This document shows, in pieces, positions 9,267-19,640 of a stretch of DNA of 64,000 nt (the stretch's first letter is position 1; each line of letters opens with the position of its first letter). A model generated the notes under the pieces. The model ran no database searches. It had not been told where the DNA came from and saw nothing but the letters and a program-made list of their open reading frames with translations. Origin of the DNA: an uncultured Pelagibacteraceae bacterium (GTDB lineage: Bacteria; Pseudomonadota; Alphaproteobacteria; Pelagibacterales; Pelagibacteraceae). The stretch is from assembly GCA_902603555.1 (NCBI GenBank), contig CACKVD010000002.1, forward strand, positions 1 through 64,000. Reading direction: 5' to 3'. Both the position numbers and the translations under genes were made by a program.

Positions 9267-9280
9267 TCAATTAGATTAAC
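9262..9280 (+). other. Inverted repeat at the nadE stop codon
   Basis: GTTAATC and GATTAAC form a perfect seven-base-pair stem around a five-base loop, overlapping the nadE stop. No T-run follows, so this is not a standard intrinsic terminator. It may be an mRNA 3'-end stabilising hairpin, or chance in AT-rich sequence. Confidence 0.25.
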
Positions 9281-9317
9281 AAATCAATAAATAAGGTATA
9301 TTTCTTAATCAACTAAA

Positions 9318-10661
9318 ATGGATATTTTTTTAACAAATAATTTAACTAATAAAAAAGAACAATTTGTTCCAAAAGATAAAAAACATATTGGAATGTATGT
9401 TTGTGGACCAACTGTTTATGATGATCCACATATTGGAAATGCACGACCATTAGTAATTTTTGATATTCTTTTTAGATTACTAAAGAATACTTTTTCAAAA
9501 GTAACTTATGTTAGAAATATTACAGATATCGATGATAAGATAATTAAATCATCACAAGAGCAAAAAATATCTACAAAAGAATTAACCGAAAAAGTAACAT
9601 TAAGTTTTTTGCAAGATTGTAAGTTTTTGAATTGTGAAAACCCCACGTATCAACCTAAGGCTACTGAACATATTGATTTAATGATCGAGATGATAAATCA
9701 ATTAATTAAAAAAGGTTTTGCTTATGAAAATAATAGCCATGTTTATTTTGAGGTTAAAAAATTTTCTGATTATGGAAAATTATCAAATAAAAAATTAGAG
9801 GATTTAATAGCTGGGTCAAGAGTAGAAGTAAGTGACAACAAAAAAAAATCAGAAGATTTTGTTCTGTGGAAACCATCTATCAATGATGAGCCCTCTTGGG
9901 ACTCTCCTTGGGGTAAAGGGCGACCAGGTTGGCACTTAGAATGTTCAGCAATGTCAAAAAAGTTTTTAGGAAACGAATTTGATATTCATGGGGGTGGAAT
10001 AGACTTGATATTTCCGCATCATGAAAACGAGATTGCTCAATCTAGATGTGCAAATGACTCAAAATTTTTTGCAAATTATTGGGTTCATAATGCTTTTATT
10101 ACTATGTCCAATGAAAAAATGGCTAAGTCTCAAGGCAATATTCTTAAAATTAAAGATTTTAGAAACAAGATTAGTGGACAAGTTTTGAGATTAGCTCTTA
10201 TGAGTGCACACTATAAACAGCCGTTAGATTGGAATGATAAATTAATAAATGATTGTCAAAATACTTTAGATAAATGGTATCGTATTTATTCAGCAGATAT
10301 TAAATCTATCCAAGTAACAGAGGAGGTCTTAAAACCTTTATACGAAGATTTAAATACACCTGGATATATTGCCAACCTTCATAAACTTTATGAAAATGCC
10401 AGTAAAGGAAAAGATAAAGAATTATTTATTTCAGCATGTAAATTTATAGGTTTATTTAATGAAAATAATGAACAATGGGAAAACTTTAAGAAAAACAAAG
10501 CTTCAATAAGTGAGACAGAAATAAATAATAAAATAGGTTTAAGAAATAAAGCTAGAGCAAATAAAGATTATAAGGAAGCTGATAGAATTAGAGATGAACT
10601 TTTTGATAAAGGTGTTTTAATAGAAGATAAAGATGGTAGAACATTGTGGAAATTTAAATGA
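9318..10661 (+). CDS. cysS: Cysteinyl-tRNA synthetase
   Basis: A 447-residue class I aminoacyl-tRNA synthetase. The N-terminal MYVCGPTVYDDPHIGNARP includes the zinc-ligand cysteine (C29) and the HIGH-like HIGN motif. The central GWHLECSAMS and FDIHGGGIDLIFPHHENE hold further zinc ligands, and KMAKSQGN is the KMSKS signature near residue 270. The C-terminal helical anticodon-binding region is complete, though slightly short. It charges tRNA-Cys. Its stop overlaps the cimA start by four bases (ATGA), indicating one transcript and coupled translation. Confidence 0.96.
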   Translation: MDIFLTNNLTNKKEQFVPKDKKHIGMYVCGPTVYDDPHIGNARPLVIFDILFRLLKNTFSKVTYVRNITDIDDKIIKSSQEQKISTKELTEKVTLSFLQDCKFLNCENPTYQPKATEHIDLMIEMINQLIKKGFAYENNSHVYFEVKKFSDYGKLSNKKLEDLIAGSRVEVSDNKKKSEDFVLWKPSINDEPSWDSPWGKGRPGWHLECSAMSKKFLGNEFDIHGGGIDLIFPHHENEIAQSRCANDSKFFANYWVHNAFITMSNEKMAKSQGNILKIKDFRNKISGQVLRLALMSAHYKQPLDWNDKLINDCQNTLDKWYRIYSADIKSIQVTEEVLKPLYEDLNTPGYIANLHKLYENASKGKDKELFISACKFIGLFNENNEQWENFKKNKASISETEINNKIGLRNKARANKDYKEADRIRDELFDKGVLIEDKDGRTLWKFK

Positions 10662-12259
10662 GTAAAGAGCGTTTATATATTTTTGATACAACTCTAAGAG
10701 ATGGTGCGCAAACACAAGGAGTGGATTTTTCAATTGAGGATAAAGAAAAAATTGCATCTGCATTAGACAATCTAGGTGTTGATTATATCGAAGCCGGTTG
10801 GCCTGGAGCTAATCCAACTGATACTGAGTTTTTTCAAAAAAAACATAATTTTAAAAATTCTAAACTTACATGTTTTGGAATGACAAAAAGATCAGGTCGA
10901 AGTGCAGAAAATGATACAGGATTATCAGCATTAATGAATTCAAACACTCCTGCAGTATGTTTAGTTGGAAAGTCATGGGATTTTCATGTCGATGTTGCTT
11001 TAGGTATTACCAATGAAGAAAATTTGGAAAATATTGGTGAAAGCACAAAACATTTTGTTAAAGCAAAAAAAGAATTTATGTTTGATGCGGAACATTTTTT
11101 TGATGGTTATAAAGCAAATCCCAAATACGCACTCTCATGTGTTAAAGCTGCATACGATCAGGGAGCAAGATGGATAGTGTTATGTGATACCAACGGAGGA
11201 ACATTACCACACGAAGTATCAAAAATAGTAACTGAGGTATCTCAAGTTATTCCAGGAAAAAATTTAGGTATTCATGCTCATAATGATACTGGTAATGCAG
11301 TTGCAAACTCTTTAGCAGCAGTTTTATCAGGTGTTCGTCAAATTCAGGGTACAATAAATGGATTGGGAGAAAGATGTGGTAATGCAAATTTAATGTCATT
11401 AATTCCCACTTTTTTTTTAAAAAAAGATTTTTCATCAAATTTTGAAATTGGAATAAAATCTAAAAATATTAAAAATTTAACTGATTGTTCAAGGCTACTT
11501 GATGAAATTTTAAATAGAAAACCTAATCAACATTTACCTTATGTAGGCGCTGCTGCTTTTTCTCATAAAGGTGGACTTCATGTTTCCGCTGTTCAAAAAG
11601 ATCCAAAAACTTATGAACACATAAATCCTGAAGAAGTTGGTAACGCAAGAAATATTGTTGTCTCTGATCAGTCAGGTAAATCAAATATAATCTCAAGATT
11701 AAAAAGTATTAAAATTGATATTCAAGAAGATGATCCTAAAATTAAAAAATTATTAGATGAAGTTAAAGATAGAGAATTCATTGGTTACAGTTATGATGGG
11801 GCTGATGCATCTTTTGAATTATTAGCTAGAAGAATTATTGGTGAAATACCGAGATATATATCTATCAACGAATATGATGTTTCAGTAAAAAAAGATAAAT
11901 CTGGAGAAATAGTTTCGTCAGCAAAAGCCCAATTAGAAGTCGATGGAGAAAAGATTATATGTGAGGGAGAGGGGAATGGACCAGTAAATGCTTTAGATAA
12001 TGCTATAAGACAGAATGTTGACCGACTAGCTAAATATTCAAAGTATTTAAAAGATCTAAAGCTAGTAGATTATAAAGTAAGAATTTTAAATACAGGAACT
12101 GAAGCTGTTACTAGAGTCTCAATTGAAAGCACAGATTCCAAAGGAAAAAATTGGTTTACTATTGGTGTATCTACAAACATAATTGATGCTTCTTTTAAGG
12201 CATTAATTGATAGCTTAGACTATAAGCTGTTTAAAGATAATGCTCCTGCAAGTAAATAA
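10658..12259 (+). CDS. cimA: (R)-citramalate synthase
   Basis: A 533-residue member of the alpha-isopropylmalate/homocitrate synthase family. The HMGL-like TIM barrel begins with FDTTLRDGAQTQGVDFS, contains CDTNGGTLPHE and GIHAHNDTGNAVANS, and ends near residue 290. A C-terminal regulatory (LeuA dimer) domain lies at about 400-520. The DGAQTQG variant and VDYIEAGWPGANPTD match the CimA subfamily rather than LeuA. It joins pyruvate with acetyl-CoA for threonine-independent isoleucine synthesis. The gene overlaps cysS and abuts the next methyltransferase without a gap. Confidence 0.87.
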   Translation: MSKERLYIFDTTLRDGAQTQGVDFSIEDKEKIASALDNLGVDYIEAGWPGANPTDTEFFQKKHNFKNSKLTCFGMTKRSGRSAENDTGLSALMNSNTPAVCLVGKSWDFHVDVALGITNEENLENIGESTKHFVKAKKEFMFDAEHFFDGYKANPKYALSCVKAAYDQGARWIVLCDTNGGTLPHEVSKIVTEVSQVIPGKNLGIHAHNDTGNAVANSLAAVLSGVRQIQGTINGLGERCGNANLMSLIPTFFLKKDFSSNFEIGIKSKNIKNLTDCSRLLDEILNRKPNQHLPYVGAAAFSHKGGLHVSAVQKDPKTYEHINPEEVGNARNIVVSDQSGKSNIISRLKSIKIDIQEDDPKIKKLLDEVKDREFIGYSYDGADASFELLARRIIGEIPRYISINEYDVSVKKDKSGEIVSSAKAQLEVDGEKIICEGEGNGPVNALDNAIRQNVDRLAKYSKYLKDLKLVDYKVRILNTGTEAVTRVSIESTDSKGKNWFTIGVSTNIIDASFKALIDSLDYKLFKDNAPASK

Positions 12260-12973
12260 ATGAGTAAAAACAATATCTCTTTTATTTTAAATAAACCTCA
12301 ATTATCAGAAAATATAGGAGCTTGTGCGAGAGCAATAAAGAATTTTAATTTTAAGAAATTAGTTTTAATTAACCCAAAACCAATTTTTCCAAATGATAAA
12401 ATTTTAGCTACATCTGTAGGAGCTAAAGATATAATCAAACAAAGCAAAAAGTATGATAATTTGGAGAATGCTCTTAGCAAAATTGATATTGTAATTGCAA
12501 CTTCTGCAAGATTTAGAAATAAAAATATAAAACATATTAATTTAGAAAATTTAAAGAAAATAAATTTTAAGAAGAATATTGCTTTTTTGTTTGGCTCAGA
12601 GGCATCAGGTTTATCAAATGATGAAATCAGTTATGCAAATTATACTCTTCAAATACCCACCAACCCTGATTTTAAGTCTCTCAACTTATCGCATAGTTTA
12701 ATAATAATTGCACAATATGTAGCAAGTATCATTAAATTAAAAAGCATCCCTTTTAAAAAATCTAAAAAGGTTAAATCAGCAAGCAAAAAAGAAATACAGT
12801 CAATGTTAAATCTTTGTATTCAAAATTTAGATAAAATAAATTTTTTTAGACCTAAAGAAAAACGATCAAAAATGCTAGAGAACTTGAGAAATATTTTTTA
12901 TAAAATGGACTTATCAGACAAGGAAACACGTATATTATCAGGAGTATTTGCAAGTTTAGGTAAAAAACGTTGA
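12260..12973 (+). CDS. trmJ: TrmH/SpoU-family RNA 2'-O-methyltransferase, TrmJ-like
   Basis: A 237-residue SPOUT-class RNA methyltransferase. Family motifs are visible: NISFILNKPQLSENIGACARAIKNF (motif 1 region), FLFGSEASGLSNDE (motif 2) and LNLSHSLIIIAQY (motif 3). A basic C-terminal helical extension follows. The pattern matches TrmJ, which methylates the ribose at position 32 of tRNAs. It starts on the base after the cimA stop, so it is surely in the same transcript. Other RNA targets are possible within the family. rpsD follows after 40 bases. Confidence 0.83.
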   Translation: MSKNNISFILNKPQLSENIGACARAIKNFNFKKLVLINPKPIFPNDKILATSVGAKDIIKQSKKYDNLENALSKIDIVIATSARFRNKNIKHINLENLKKINFKKNIAFLFGSEASGLSNDEISYANYTLQIPTNPDFKSLNLSHSLIIIAQYVASIIKLKSIPFKKSKKVKSASKKEIQSMLNLCIQNLDKINFFRPKEKRSKMLENLRNIFYKMDLSDKETRILSGVFASLGKKR

Positions 12974-13013
12974 TTGACAAAATTAAGAGTAAGTTTATAA
13001 AACGGATTATTAA

Positions 13014-13631
13014 ATGACAAAAAGATTAAACTCTAAACATAAAGTAGACAGAAGATTAAAAGTAAACTTGTGGGGAAGACCCAAAAGTCCTTTTAATACT
13101 CGTGCATACGGTCCAGGCCAGCATGGTCAGACAAAGAGTTCAAAACCCTCTGATTATGGAATTCAGCTACAAGCAAAACAAAAATTAAAAGCTTATTACG
13201 GCAATATAAATGAGAGACAATTTAGAAATATTTATAAAAAAGCGACTATGCTCAAAGGAGATACTGGGGAAAACTTAATAGGTTTACTAGAAAGAAGATT
13301 AGATGCTGTTATTTACAGAGCAAAATTTTCAACAACAATTTTTTCTGCAAGACAATTAATTAATCATGGACATGTAAAAGTGAATGGAAAAAAAGTTAAT
13401 ATTTCTAGTTATCTTGTAAGAGAAGAAGACACAATTGAAATTAGAGACAAGTCAAAGCAATTAGCAATTATTGATATTGCTTTAGCAAATAAAGAGAGAG
13501 AAACTCCAGAATATATACAAATGGATTTAAAAAATAAAAAGTTTAAATTTGTAAGAACACCGAAGTTTGAAGAGGTTCCTTATCCAATTATCATGGAACC
13601 TAACTTAGTAATCGAATATTATTCTAGATAA
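13014..13631 (+). CDS. rpsD: 30S ribosomal protein S4
   Basis: A 205-residue S4 protein. It has the N-terminal four-helix region with [19 protein letters not shown] and an S4 RNA-binding domain around residues 95-155 ([34 protein letters not shown]). S4 binds the 5' domain of 16S rRNA and initiates small-subunit assembly. The usual bacterial zinc cysteines at the N-terminus are absent, as in many species. It stands alone, outside the alpha operon. A SAM-dependent methyltransferase begins nine bases downstream. Confidence 0.97.
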   Translation: MTKRLNSKHKVDRRLKVNLWGRPKSPFNTRAYGPGQHGQTKSSKPSDYGIQLQAKQKLKAYYGNINERQFRNIYKKATMLKGDTGENLIGLLERRLDAVIYRAKFSTTIFSARQLINHGHVKVNGKKVNISSYLVREEDTIEIRDKSKQLAIIDIALANKERETPEYIQMDLKNKKFKFVRTPKFEEVPYPIIMEPNLVIEYYSR

Positions 13632-13640
13632 ATCAAACCT

Positions 13641-14333
13641 ATGTCAAAAGTAAAGTATGATGGCTACGAGCTTGAGTATTTTGACTCTGCTTATAATTTT
13701 AGAAATTATCAACTTTCACTAATTAAAAAATATTTGAAAGGAAATTTAGCTGAAGTAGGTCCCGGTAAAGGAGAATTTTTTAATTACTATAAGAGATATT
13801 TAAAAGCTATTAACTTAATTGAGCCAGATAAAAATTTATTTAAATTATTAAAAAAAAAACATAACAAAAAAAATGTTAAAATTACAAATAAAACTATCAA
13901 TAATGTTAAAGAAAAATTTGAGTCCATAATTTATTTTGATGTTTTAGAGCATATTAAAGATGACTTAAAAGAGGTTCAAAACGCTAAAAAAAGATTAAAG
14001 GATAATGGTATCTTAATTTTTAGTGTTCCTGCTTTTCAAATTTTTTATAATGAATTTGATAAATCTGTAGGTCATTTTAAAAGATATAATAAAAAGGATT
14101 TTGAAAAAATATCAATAAAAACAAATCTTAAGATAATTAAACTTCAGTATTATGATAGCTTTGGGTTACTATTATTAATACTTAATAAAGTATTTAATTT
14201 TTCAAGCAAAAATATTAAAAACAAAATTAAAATTTGGAACTTCTTCATGCCATTATCACGACTGATTGATTTAGTTACCTTTAATAAATTTGGAAAATCG
14301 TTAATATGTGTTTTCAAAAATGTTAAAAGATAA
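13641..14333 (+). CDS. Class I SAM-dependent methyltransferase, probably envelope-glycan associated
   Basis: A 230-residue Rossmann-fold methyltransferase. Motif I is LAEVGPGKGEFF near residue 37, an acidic residue follows in INLIEPDKN, and the post-II region SIIYFDVLEHIKDD resembles the UbiE/COQ5 or type 11/12 methyltransferase families. Motif III-like sequence is LKDNGILIFSVPAF. The C-terminus is hydrophobic (SFGLLLLILNKVF) and may touch the membrane. The substrate is not recognisable. It overlaps the next gene, a membrane glycosyltransferase, and follows rpsD, so it may modify a glycan or lipid carrier made by that neighbour. Confidence 0.7.
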   Translation: MSKVKYDGYELEYFDSAYNFRNYQLSLIKKYLKGNLAEVGPGKGEFFNYYKRYLKAINLIEPDKNLFKLLKKKHNKKNVKITNKTINNVKEKFESIIYFDVLEHIKDDLKEVQNAKKRLKDNGILIFSVPAFQIFYNEFDKSVGHFKRYNKKDFEKISIKTNLKIIKLQYYDSFGLLLLILNKVFNFSSKNIKNKIKIWNFFMPLSRLIDLVTFNKFGKSLICVFKNVKR

Positions 14334-15900
14334 GAAAATACTATTTTATCTTCTTGTAATTTTATACCTTGGAATTGGTATTTATCTGAGCATTACAACA
14401 GGAATTACCAGTGATGAATCATTCGAACAACTCAATTGGGACAAGAATGTTTCGGGTGTAATAAGTCTATTAAACTTTGGTCATTATGATGAATTTTTAA
14501 GATATTTAGATAAATATCATGGAATAGCTTTCCATTACATAAGTCAACCTATTCAATTTTTTATATCAAATTTGGTATCTAGTTTAAATGAAGTTAGCGA
14601 CTTTGGTGGGCACCTTATGTCAAAACACTCAATAGTTTTTTTAATTTTTTCTTTATCTGGAATTTATTTTTTTAGATTGATCAATAAAATAACTCAAAAT
14701 TTATTTTTTTCTTATTTGTCTACCTCCTTATATCTTCTTTATCCTTATTTGTTTGGTCATTCTTTATTCAATATGAAAGATATTCCTTTTCTTTCTATGT
14801 GGTTAATAACAACCTATTATTTTTTGAATATAATAGAGGATATATATTTTGAAAAAAACCTAGAATATAAAAAATTAATTTTTATATCTTTTTTAACAGC
14901 TTACCTAATAAGTATAAGAATTTTAGGTATTTTGATTTTTTTACAAGTTTTGATTTCGTTAATTATTTTGTTTAACATCAAAGATATAAAATTATCTGTA
15001 TTTATTAAAAATTATTATAAAAAATTTTCCATTTCTTTATTTTTGTTGGTTTTATTTGTTTATCTAATGAACCCTATTTTTTGGTTAGATCCTTATGAAT
15101 TTGTCAATTCAATTAAATGGATGAGTAATTATTTTAATAATATATGCACCTTAACTTTAGGCGATTGTATGAATTCTTTAAGTCTTCCATCAAGTTATTA
15201 CTTTATTTGGTTGTTTTTTAAATTACCAATTCTAATTATTTTAGGAATTATAATTTTTCCTTTAGTTGAAAAGAAAATTTTTAAAAATGAGCTTCATACA
15301 ATTTATTATGGAACATATTGCTTTTCAGCACTAGCAATAGTTTTTTTATTTATTTTATTAAGAGTAAATATCTATGATGAAATAAGACATATAATGTTTA
15401 TTCTGCCACTTTTATTTTTAGTGGGTTTAATTAATCTTTTTTTCGTAAATAAAAAGGTGTCTAGCTTTTTGTGTATATTTACAGTGATATTTTTTGTTTT
15501 TGAGAATATATCCCTAAATCCATATCAATATACTTGGCTTAACTCTTTTGCAAAATTCACAAAAATTGAAAAAAATTTTGAGATTGATTATTGGGGTGTA
15601 AGTGGAAAGAATTTATCAAAAAAGATTATTGAATACACAAAAGATAATAATTTATCTAAAAATATATGTATTTATGGTGATGAATTTGCAAAGGATTATT
15701 TGATTAAACATGGATTTAATTGTTTTAAAAAATATCAACAACTTGATAGTGCTAAAGTCAAACCAGTACTAGCTTATAAAAATTTACGTAATGCCAAAAG
15801 ATCTAACCCAAGAGATTGTAAATTAATTTGGGATGAAACATATAATTATACTTTCTATAGTCAAAAGATAAGTGTTGGAACTTTATGGCGTTGTGATTAG
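14320..15900 (+). CDS. Multi-pass membrane protein, GT-C (ArnT/PMT-like) glycosyltransferase candidate
   Basis: About 526 residues with roughly ten to twelve predicted membrane helices. The first helix is followed by a periplasmic acidic segment (TSDESFEQLNWD near residue 29), as in dolichyl- or undecaprenyl-phosphate sugar transferases of the GT-C fold. NMKDIPF and a YEFVNSIKWMSNYF segment also resemble the PMT/ArnT group. Such enzymes move a sugar from a lipid carrier to an envelope acceptor on the outer face of the inner membrane. I start at ATG 14320; a GTG at 14308 is in frame. It overlaps the methyltransferase by 14 bases. The sugar and acceptor are unknown. Confidence 0.65.
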   Translation: MLKDKKILFYLLVILYLGIGIYLSITTGITSDESFEQLNWDKNVSGVISLLNFGHYDEFLRYLDKYHGIAFHYISQPIQFFISNLVSSLNEVSDFGGHLMSKHSIVFLIFSLSGIYFFRLINKITQNLFFSYLSTSLYLLYPYLFGHSLFNMKDIPFLSMWLITTYYFLNIIEDIYFEKNLEYKKLIFISFLTAYLISIRILGILIFLQVLISLIILFNIKDIKLSVFIKNYYKKFSISLFLLVLFVYLMNPIFWLDPYEFVNSIKWMSNYFNNICTLTLGDCMNSLSLPSSYYFIWLFFKLPILIILGIIIFPLVEKKIFKNELHTIYYGTYCFSALAIVFLFILLRVNIYDEIRHIMFILPLLFLVGLINLFFVNKKVSSFLCIFTVIFFVFENISLNPYQYTWLNSFAKFTKIEKNFEIDYWGVSGKNLSKKIIEYTKDNNLSKNICIYGDEFAKDYLIKHGFNCFKKYQQLDSAKVKPVLAYKNLRNAKRSNPRDCKLIWDETYNYTFYSQKISVGTLWRCD

Positions 15901-16196
15901 TCTTCTTGACCTTTTGACTCATTAAGCTCTTTGCCGTCTGCATCAGCAATTTCTTTTTGTATTTTCTTTATGAATTTGTTTAAAAGAATTGCATCTTCTT
16001 TTGATAAATATCTGTCTTTATTGACAGCTTTATTAATTTCATCCCTGAGTTTATTGACACTTTCTCTACGTCCTTCTTTTGAAATTATTGAATCTGCTCT
16101 ATCTTTAAATAATGCAATTTGTTTTCCAATAGTAAATTCATATACAAGAATTACACATATCAAGATAATTATAGATTTATAAATAAAACTTCTCAT
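15897..16196 (-). CDS. Small single-pass membrane protein of unknown function
   Basis: A 99-residue protein with one N-terminal hydrophobic helix (about residues 5-24, IIILICVILVYEF) followed by a charged helical, probably coiled-coil tail to residue 95. It is likely anchored in the inner membrane with the tail outside the membrane; the side is not certain. It is the last gene of the purine-bolA-grxD transcript, three bases after grxD. It overlaps the convergent membrane glycosyltransferase by four bases. I do not recognise the family. Confidence 0.65.
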   Translation of the reverse strand: MRSFIYKSIIILICVILVYEFTIGKQIALFKDRADSIISKEGRRESVNKLRDEINKAVNKDRYLSKEDAILLNKFIKKIQKEIADADGKELNESKGQED

Positions 16197-16199
16197 CAA

Positions 16200-16532
16200 T
16201 TAGTTTTTAAAGGAAATATTCTTTTCGGATAAGATTTTTTTTAATTCACCATTTTCGTACATTTCTTTAACAATATCACAACCACCAACAAATTCTTTTT
16301 TAATATGAAGTTGTGGAATTGTAGGCCAATCACTAAATTTTTTTATACCTTCCCTTAAAGCTTGATCTTCCAAAACATTTATACCTTTAAAGTTTACTTC
16401 TAAAATTTTAAGCATGTTAGAAACTGCCATTGAAAACCCACATTGTGGAGCATCAGGTGTTCCTTTCATAAATAAACACACCTCATTATTGTCAATATGA
16501 GTTTGAATTAGGTTTTTTGTTTGATCATCCAT
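16200..16532 (-). CDS. grxD: Monothiol glutaredoxin, Grx4 type
   Basis: A 110-residue monothiol glutaredoxin with the CGFS active site (APQCGFSMA, about residues 31-34), the WPTIPQLHI cis-proline segment and FVGGCDIVKEM. Proteins of this family hold a glutathione-ligated 2Fe-2S cluster and deliver it to target proteins, often in complex with BolA. The bolA gene is directly upstream and overlaps it (TAATG), which supports a Grx4-BolA pair in Fe-S or iron handling in the cytoplasm. This pairing downstream of purL is familiar in alphaproteobacteria. Confidence 0.94.
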   Translation of the reverse strand: MDDQTKNLIQTHIDNNEVCLFMKGTPDAPQCGFSMAVSNMLKILEVNFKGINVLEDQALREGIKKFSDWPTIPQLHIKKEFVGGCDIVKEMYENGELKKILSEKNISFKN

Positions 16533-16762
16533 TATTGTTCCTTTGTTTTAATTGCTAAAGCATGTAATTCATTGCCCATTCTACCTTTTAAAGAGCTGTA
16601 CACCATTTTATGTTGTTCTATTTTGCTTTTACCAGCGAACTGTGAGGATGTTACTGTTGCAGAATAATGGTTACCATCTCCTGCCAAATCTTGAATTTCT
16701 ATAGTAGCATCTGGCATCGCTTCTTTAATAAATTTTTCAATTTCTTTTAAATCCATTGCCAT
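16532..16762 (-). CDS. bolA: BolA-like protein (Grx4 partner)
   Basis: A 76-residue BolA/IbaG-family protein. It keeps the class II KH-like fold features: DATIEIQDLAGDGNHYSATV, the family histidine in KIEQHKMVY and LHALAIKT at the end. BolA proteins bind a 2Fe-2S cluster jointly with monothiol glutaredoxins, and the grxD gene overlaps this stop codon. The N-terminus MAMDLKEI allows a start two codons later. It overlaps the end of purL by one base. The short loop fits the IbaG/BolA2-type proteins better than E. coli BolA. Confidence 0.9.
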   Translation of the reverse strand: MAMDLKEIEKFIKEAMPDATIEIQDLAGDGNHYSATVTSSQFAGKSKIEQHKMVYSSLKGRMGNELHALAIKTKEQ

Positions 16763-18954
16763 TATGAGCTCATATAATTATTTAACCAATTTGTATTATA
16801 AGATTTTAATTCGTCAATTGTAACTTTTGTCTTTTCATTAATAATTATATCTTTTTCAGTGATAAAACCTAATTCTTCGTGATGAACTGAGTTTTTTTCT
16901 AAGATTTTAATTACATCTTTCAAATCTTTTTTTTTTACCTCAATAACATATCTGCCTTGATCTTCAGCAAACAAATAATCTATTTCGTTCATCAAATTTT
17001 TAGATTTATTTAATTTAATGCCTTTATTTCCTTTTATCGACATTTTACTTATAGCGATAATAATACCTCCTAAAGAAACATCATGAGCACTTTTTATATA
17101 ATCTTTATCAATTAGATTTAGTAAAGACTCACCATTATTTTTTTCGTTAAATAAATTCACCTCAGGGGGAGGACCATTTTTTTCATCTAATATTGTCCTT
17201 GCAAATATACTTTGATCAATATGACCTTCAGTTTTTCCAATGACCAAAACTAAATTATCTTTTTCCTTGAAATTCATTGTTACCATTTTTTTATAATCTT
17301 TAATTAATCCTACCCCACCAATTGAAGGTGTAGGCTTAATCCCAACTTCTTTTGTTTGATTGTAAAAAGATACATTTCCCGACACTACTGGGAAATTTAA
17401 ATACTTACTTGCTTCACCAATCCCATGAACACATTCTACAAATTCACCCATATTTTCTTCATTCTCTGGGCTACCAAAATTAAGACAATTTGTTATTGCT
17501 ATTGGTGTTGCGCCAACTGAAATTAAATTTCTCCAACTTTCAGCTACAACTTGTTTACCACCGGTAAGTGGATGTGCCCAACAATAAACAGCTGATGAGT
17601 CAACTGAGGCAGCTACAGCTTTGTTAGTTCCATGCACTCTAACCACCCCAGAGTTACCTCCAGGTTTTTGAATTGTATCACCCATAACAGTGTGATCATA
17701 CTGTTGCCAAATCCATTCTTTGCTGCAAACATTTGGATTAGATAGAATTTTTTTTAGGACATCTTTAATTTTTAATTTACTATAAGTTTCTTTTTTAATT
17801 TTATTTTTTTTAGGCAATTTAGCTTTTTTCCATTTCCGATCATACATAGGAGAGTTTTCAACCAATGTGTTAACAGGAATATTTGCTACTTGTTCATTAT
17901 CAAAAAATAATTCTATGTTTTTTGAATTTGTAGTTTTACCAATAACTGCAAAATCTAAATTCCACTTATCAAATATTTTTTTTGCCATTTCTTCTTTACC
18001 ATTTTCTAAAACTATCAACATTCTTTCTTGGCTTTCTGAAAGCATTATTTCATAAGGTGTCATCTTAGATTCTCTACATGGGACTTTATTTAAATTAATT
18101 TCTATTCCCAAATTTCCTTTTGAGGCCATTTCAATACTGGAAGATGTAAGGCCAGCTGCTCCCATATCTTGAATTGCAATGATGGAGTCTCCCGCCATTA
18201 ATTCAAGACAAGCTTCTAATAAAAGTTTTTCAGTAAAAGGATCTCCAACTTGCACTGTTGGTTTTTTTTCTTCAATTTTTTCATCAAAGCTTGCTGAAGC
18301 CATACTCGCGCCATGGATACCATCTCTACCTGTCTTAGACCCTACATAAATTACTGGTTTATTTAACCCGGCTGCTTTTGAGTAAAATATCTTATTTTTT
18401 TTAACAAGCCCTAATGTCATTGCGTTCACTAGAATATTTCCGTTGTAAGAACTATCGAAAGATGTTTGTCCTGCGATCGTCGGAACGCCCATACAATTGC
18501 CATAACCACCAATTCCATGAACTACTCCTCTAAGAAGATTTTTTGTTTTTTTATGTTGTGGAGATCCAAAATGTATTGAATTTAAATTAGCTATTGGCCT
18601 AGCCCCCATAGTAAAAACATCACGCATGATACCACCAACTCCTGTTGCAGCACCTTGATAAGGTTCAATAAAAGATGGGTGATTGTGGCTTTCAATTTTG
18701 AATACTATTGCATCTCCATCTTCAATATCAATCACCCCAGCATTTTCACCAGGTCCCTGAATAACTTTTTTTCCTGACGTGGGTAGTTTTTTTAAATGGA
18801 GTCTTGAAGACTTATAAGAACAATGTTCGTTCCACATCGCCGAAAAAATACCAAGCTCTATAAGATTTGGTGTTCTCTTTAATAATTCACATATCTTTTT
18901 ATATTCATCAGCTTTAAGACCGTGCTCTATTGCTACTTTTTCATTAACTAACAT
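16762..18954 (-). CDS. purL: Phosphoribosylformylglycinamidine synthase subunit PurL
   Basis: A 730-residue small-type PurL, which needs separate PurQ and PurS subunits. Typical segments are [12 protein letters not shown] near residue 42, [24 protein letters not shown] with [22 protein letters not shown] and SAHDVSLGG. It uses ATP and ammonia delivered by PurQ to convert FGAR to FGAM, the fourth step of purine synthesis. purQ and purS are directly upstream on the same strand. The TAATG overlap with purQ points to coupled translation. Confidence 0.96.
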   Translation of the reverse strand: MLVNEKVAIEHGLKADEYKKICELLKRTPNLIELGIFSAMWNEHCSYKSSRLHLKKLPTSGKKVIQGPGENAGVIDIEDGDAIVFKIESHNHPSFIEPYQGAATGVGGIMRDVFTMGARPIANLNSIHFGSPQHKKTKNLLRGVVHGIGGYGNCMGVPTIAGQTSFDSSYNGNILVNAMTLGLVKKNKIFYSKAAGLNKPVIYVGSKTGRDGIHGASMASASFDEKIEEKKPTVQVGDPFTEKLLLEACLELMAGDSIIAIQDMGAAGLTSSSIEMASKGNLGIEINLNKVPCRESKMTPYEIMLSESQERMLIVLENGKEEMAKKIFDKWNLDFAVIGKTTNSKNIELFFDNEQVANIPVNTLVENSPMYDRKWKKAKLPKKNKIKKETYSKLKIKDVLKKILSNPNVCSKEWIWQQYDHTVMGDTIQKPGGNSGVVRVHGTNKAVAASVDSSAVYCWAHPLTGGKQVVAESWRNLISVGATPIAITNCLNFGSPENEENMGEFVECVHGIGEASKYLNFPVVSGNVSFYNQTKEVGIKPTPSIGGVGLIKDYKKMVTMNFKEKDNLVLVIGKTEGHIDQSIFARTILDEKNGPPPEVNLFNEKNNGESLLNLIDKDYIKSAHDVSLGGIIIAISKMSIKGNKGIKLNKSKNLMNEIDYLFAEDQGRYVIEVKKKDLKDVIKILEKNSVHHEELGFITEKDIIINEKTKVTIDELKSYNTNWLNNYMSS

Positions 18955-19637
18955 TATTTGATATTATTTATTAAGTTTTTAAAAAATAAGGATCCATCCT
19001 CTCCAGACAAACTTTGATCTATCATTCTTTCTGGATGAGGCATCATTCCTAAAACGTTTTTTTCTTTATTAAAAATTCCGGCAATATTCTTAATTGATCC
19101 ATTTGGATTAAATTGATCTTCTGTTTGACCTTTATTGTTGCAATAATAAATTGCTACCTGGTTGTTATCTTCAATTTCTTTGAGTTGATCTTGTGTACAA
19201 AAATAGTTTCCCTCATTATGAGCTATGTGAAATTCAAAAACATCTTTATCAAGATTTTTAAAATAAGGATTATCTTTATTATCCAATTTAATAAAAACAT
19301 TTTTACAAATAAATTCTAGATATTTGTTTCTTAACAAAACTCCAGGGACCAAACCTGTTTCAACCAATATTTGAAAACCATTACAGATACCCATAACTAA
19401 ACCACCTGATTTCGCAAAATTTATAACTGATTGCATTATTTTGGATTTAGAAGCCATGCTTCCACATCTAAGATAGTCGCCATAAGAAAAACCACCTGGT
19501 AAGACAACTAAATCACTTTTTGGTAATTCGTTATCATCATGCCAGACCATTTTATTTTTAAAACCAAATTTGGTTAAAGCAACATCCATGTCTCTATCAC
19601 AGTTTGAACCAGGAAAGGTAATTACAGATGATTTCAT
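18954..19637 (-). CDS. purQ: Phosphoribosylformylglycinamidine synthase glutaminase subunit PurQ
   Basis: A 227-residue class I glutamine amidotransferase. The nucleophile cysteine lies in [11 protein letters not shown] (about residue 95), with the oxyanion-type [11 protein letters not shown] segment earlier and the His-Glu of MPHPERM near residue 198. It hydrolyses glutamine and channels ammonia to PurL. N-terminal sequence [13 protein letters not shown] is typical. It overlaps purL and lies three bases after purS, matching the PurSQL complex arrangement. Confidence 0.96.
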   Translation of the reverse strand: MKSSVITFPGSNCDRDMDVALTKFGFKNKMVWHDDNELPKSDLVVLPGGFSYGDYLRCGSMASKSKIMQSVINFAKSGGLVMGICNGFQILVETGLVPGVLLRNKYLEFICKNVFIKLDNKDNPYFKNLDKDVFEFHIAHNEGNYFCTQDQLKEIEDNNQVAIYYCNNKGQTEDQFNPNGSIKNIAGIFNKEKNVLGMMPHPERMIDQSLSGEDGSLFFKNLINNIK

Positions 19638-19640
19638 TAA

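Noticed and set aside
9262..9280. Terminator after nadE
   Set aside because: The stem is real but AT-rich and lacks a following T-run, so I list it only as an inverted repeat.
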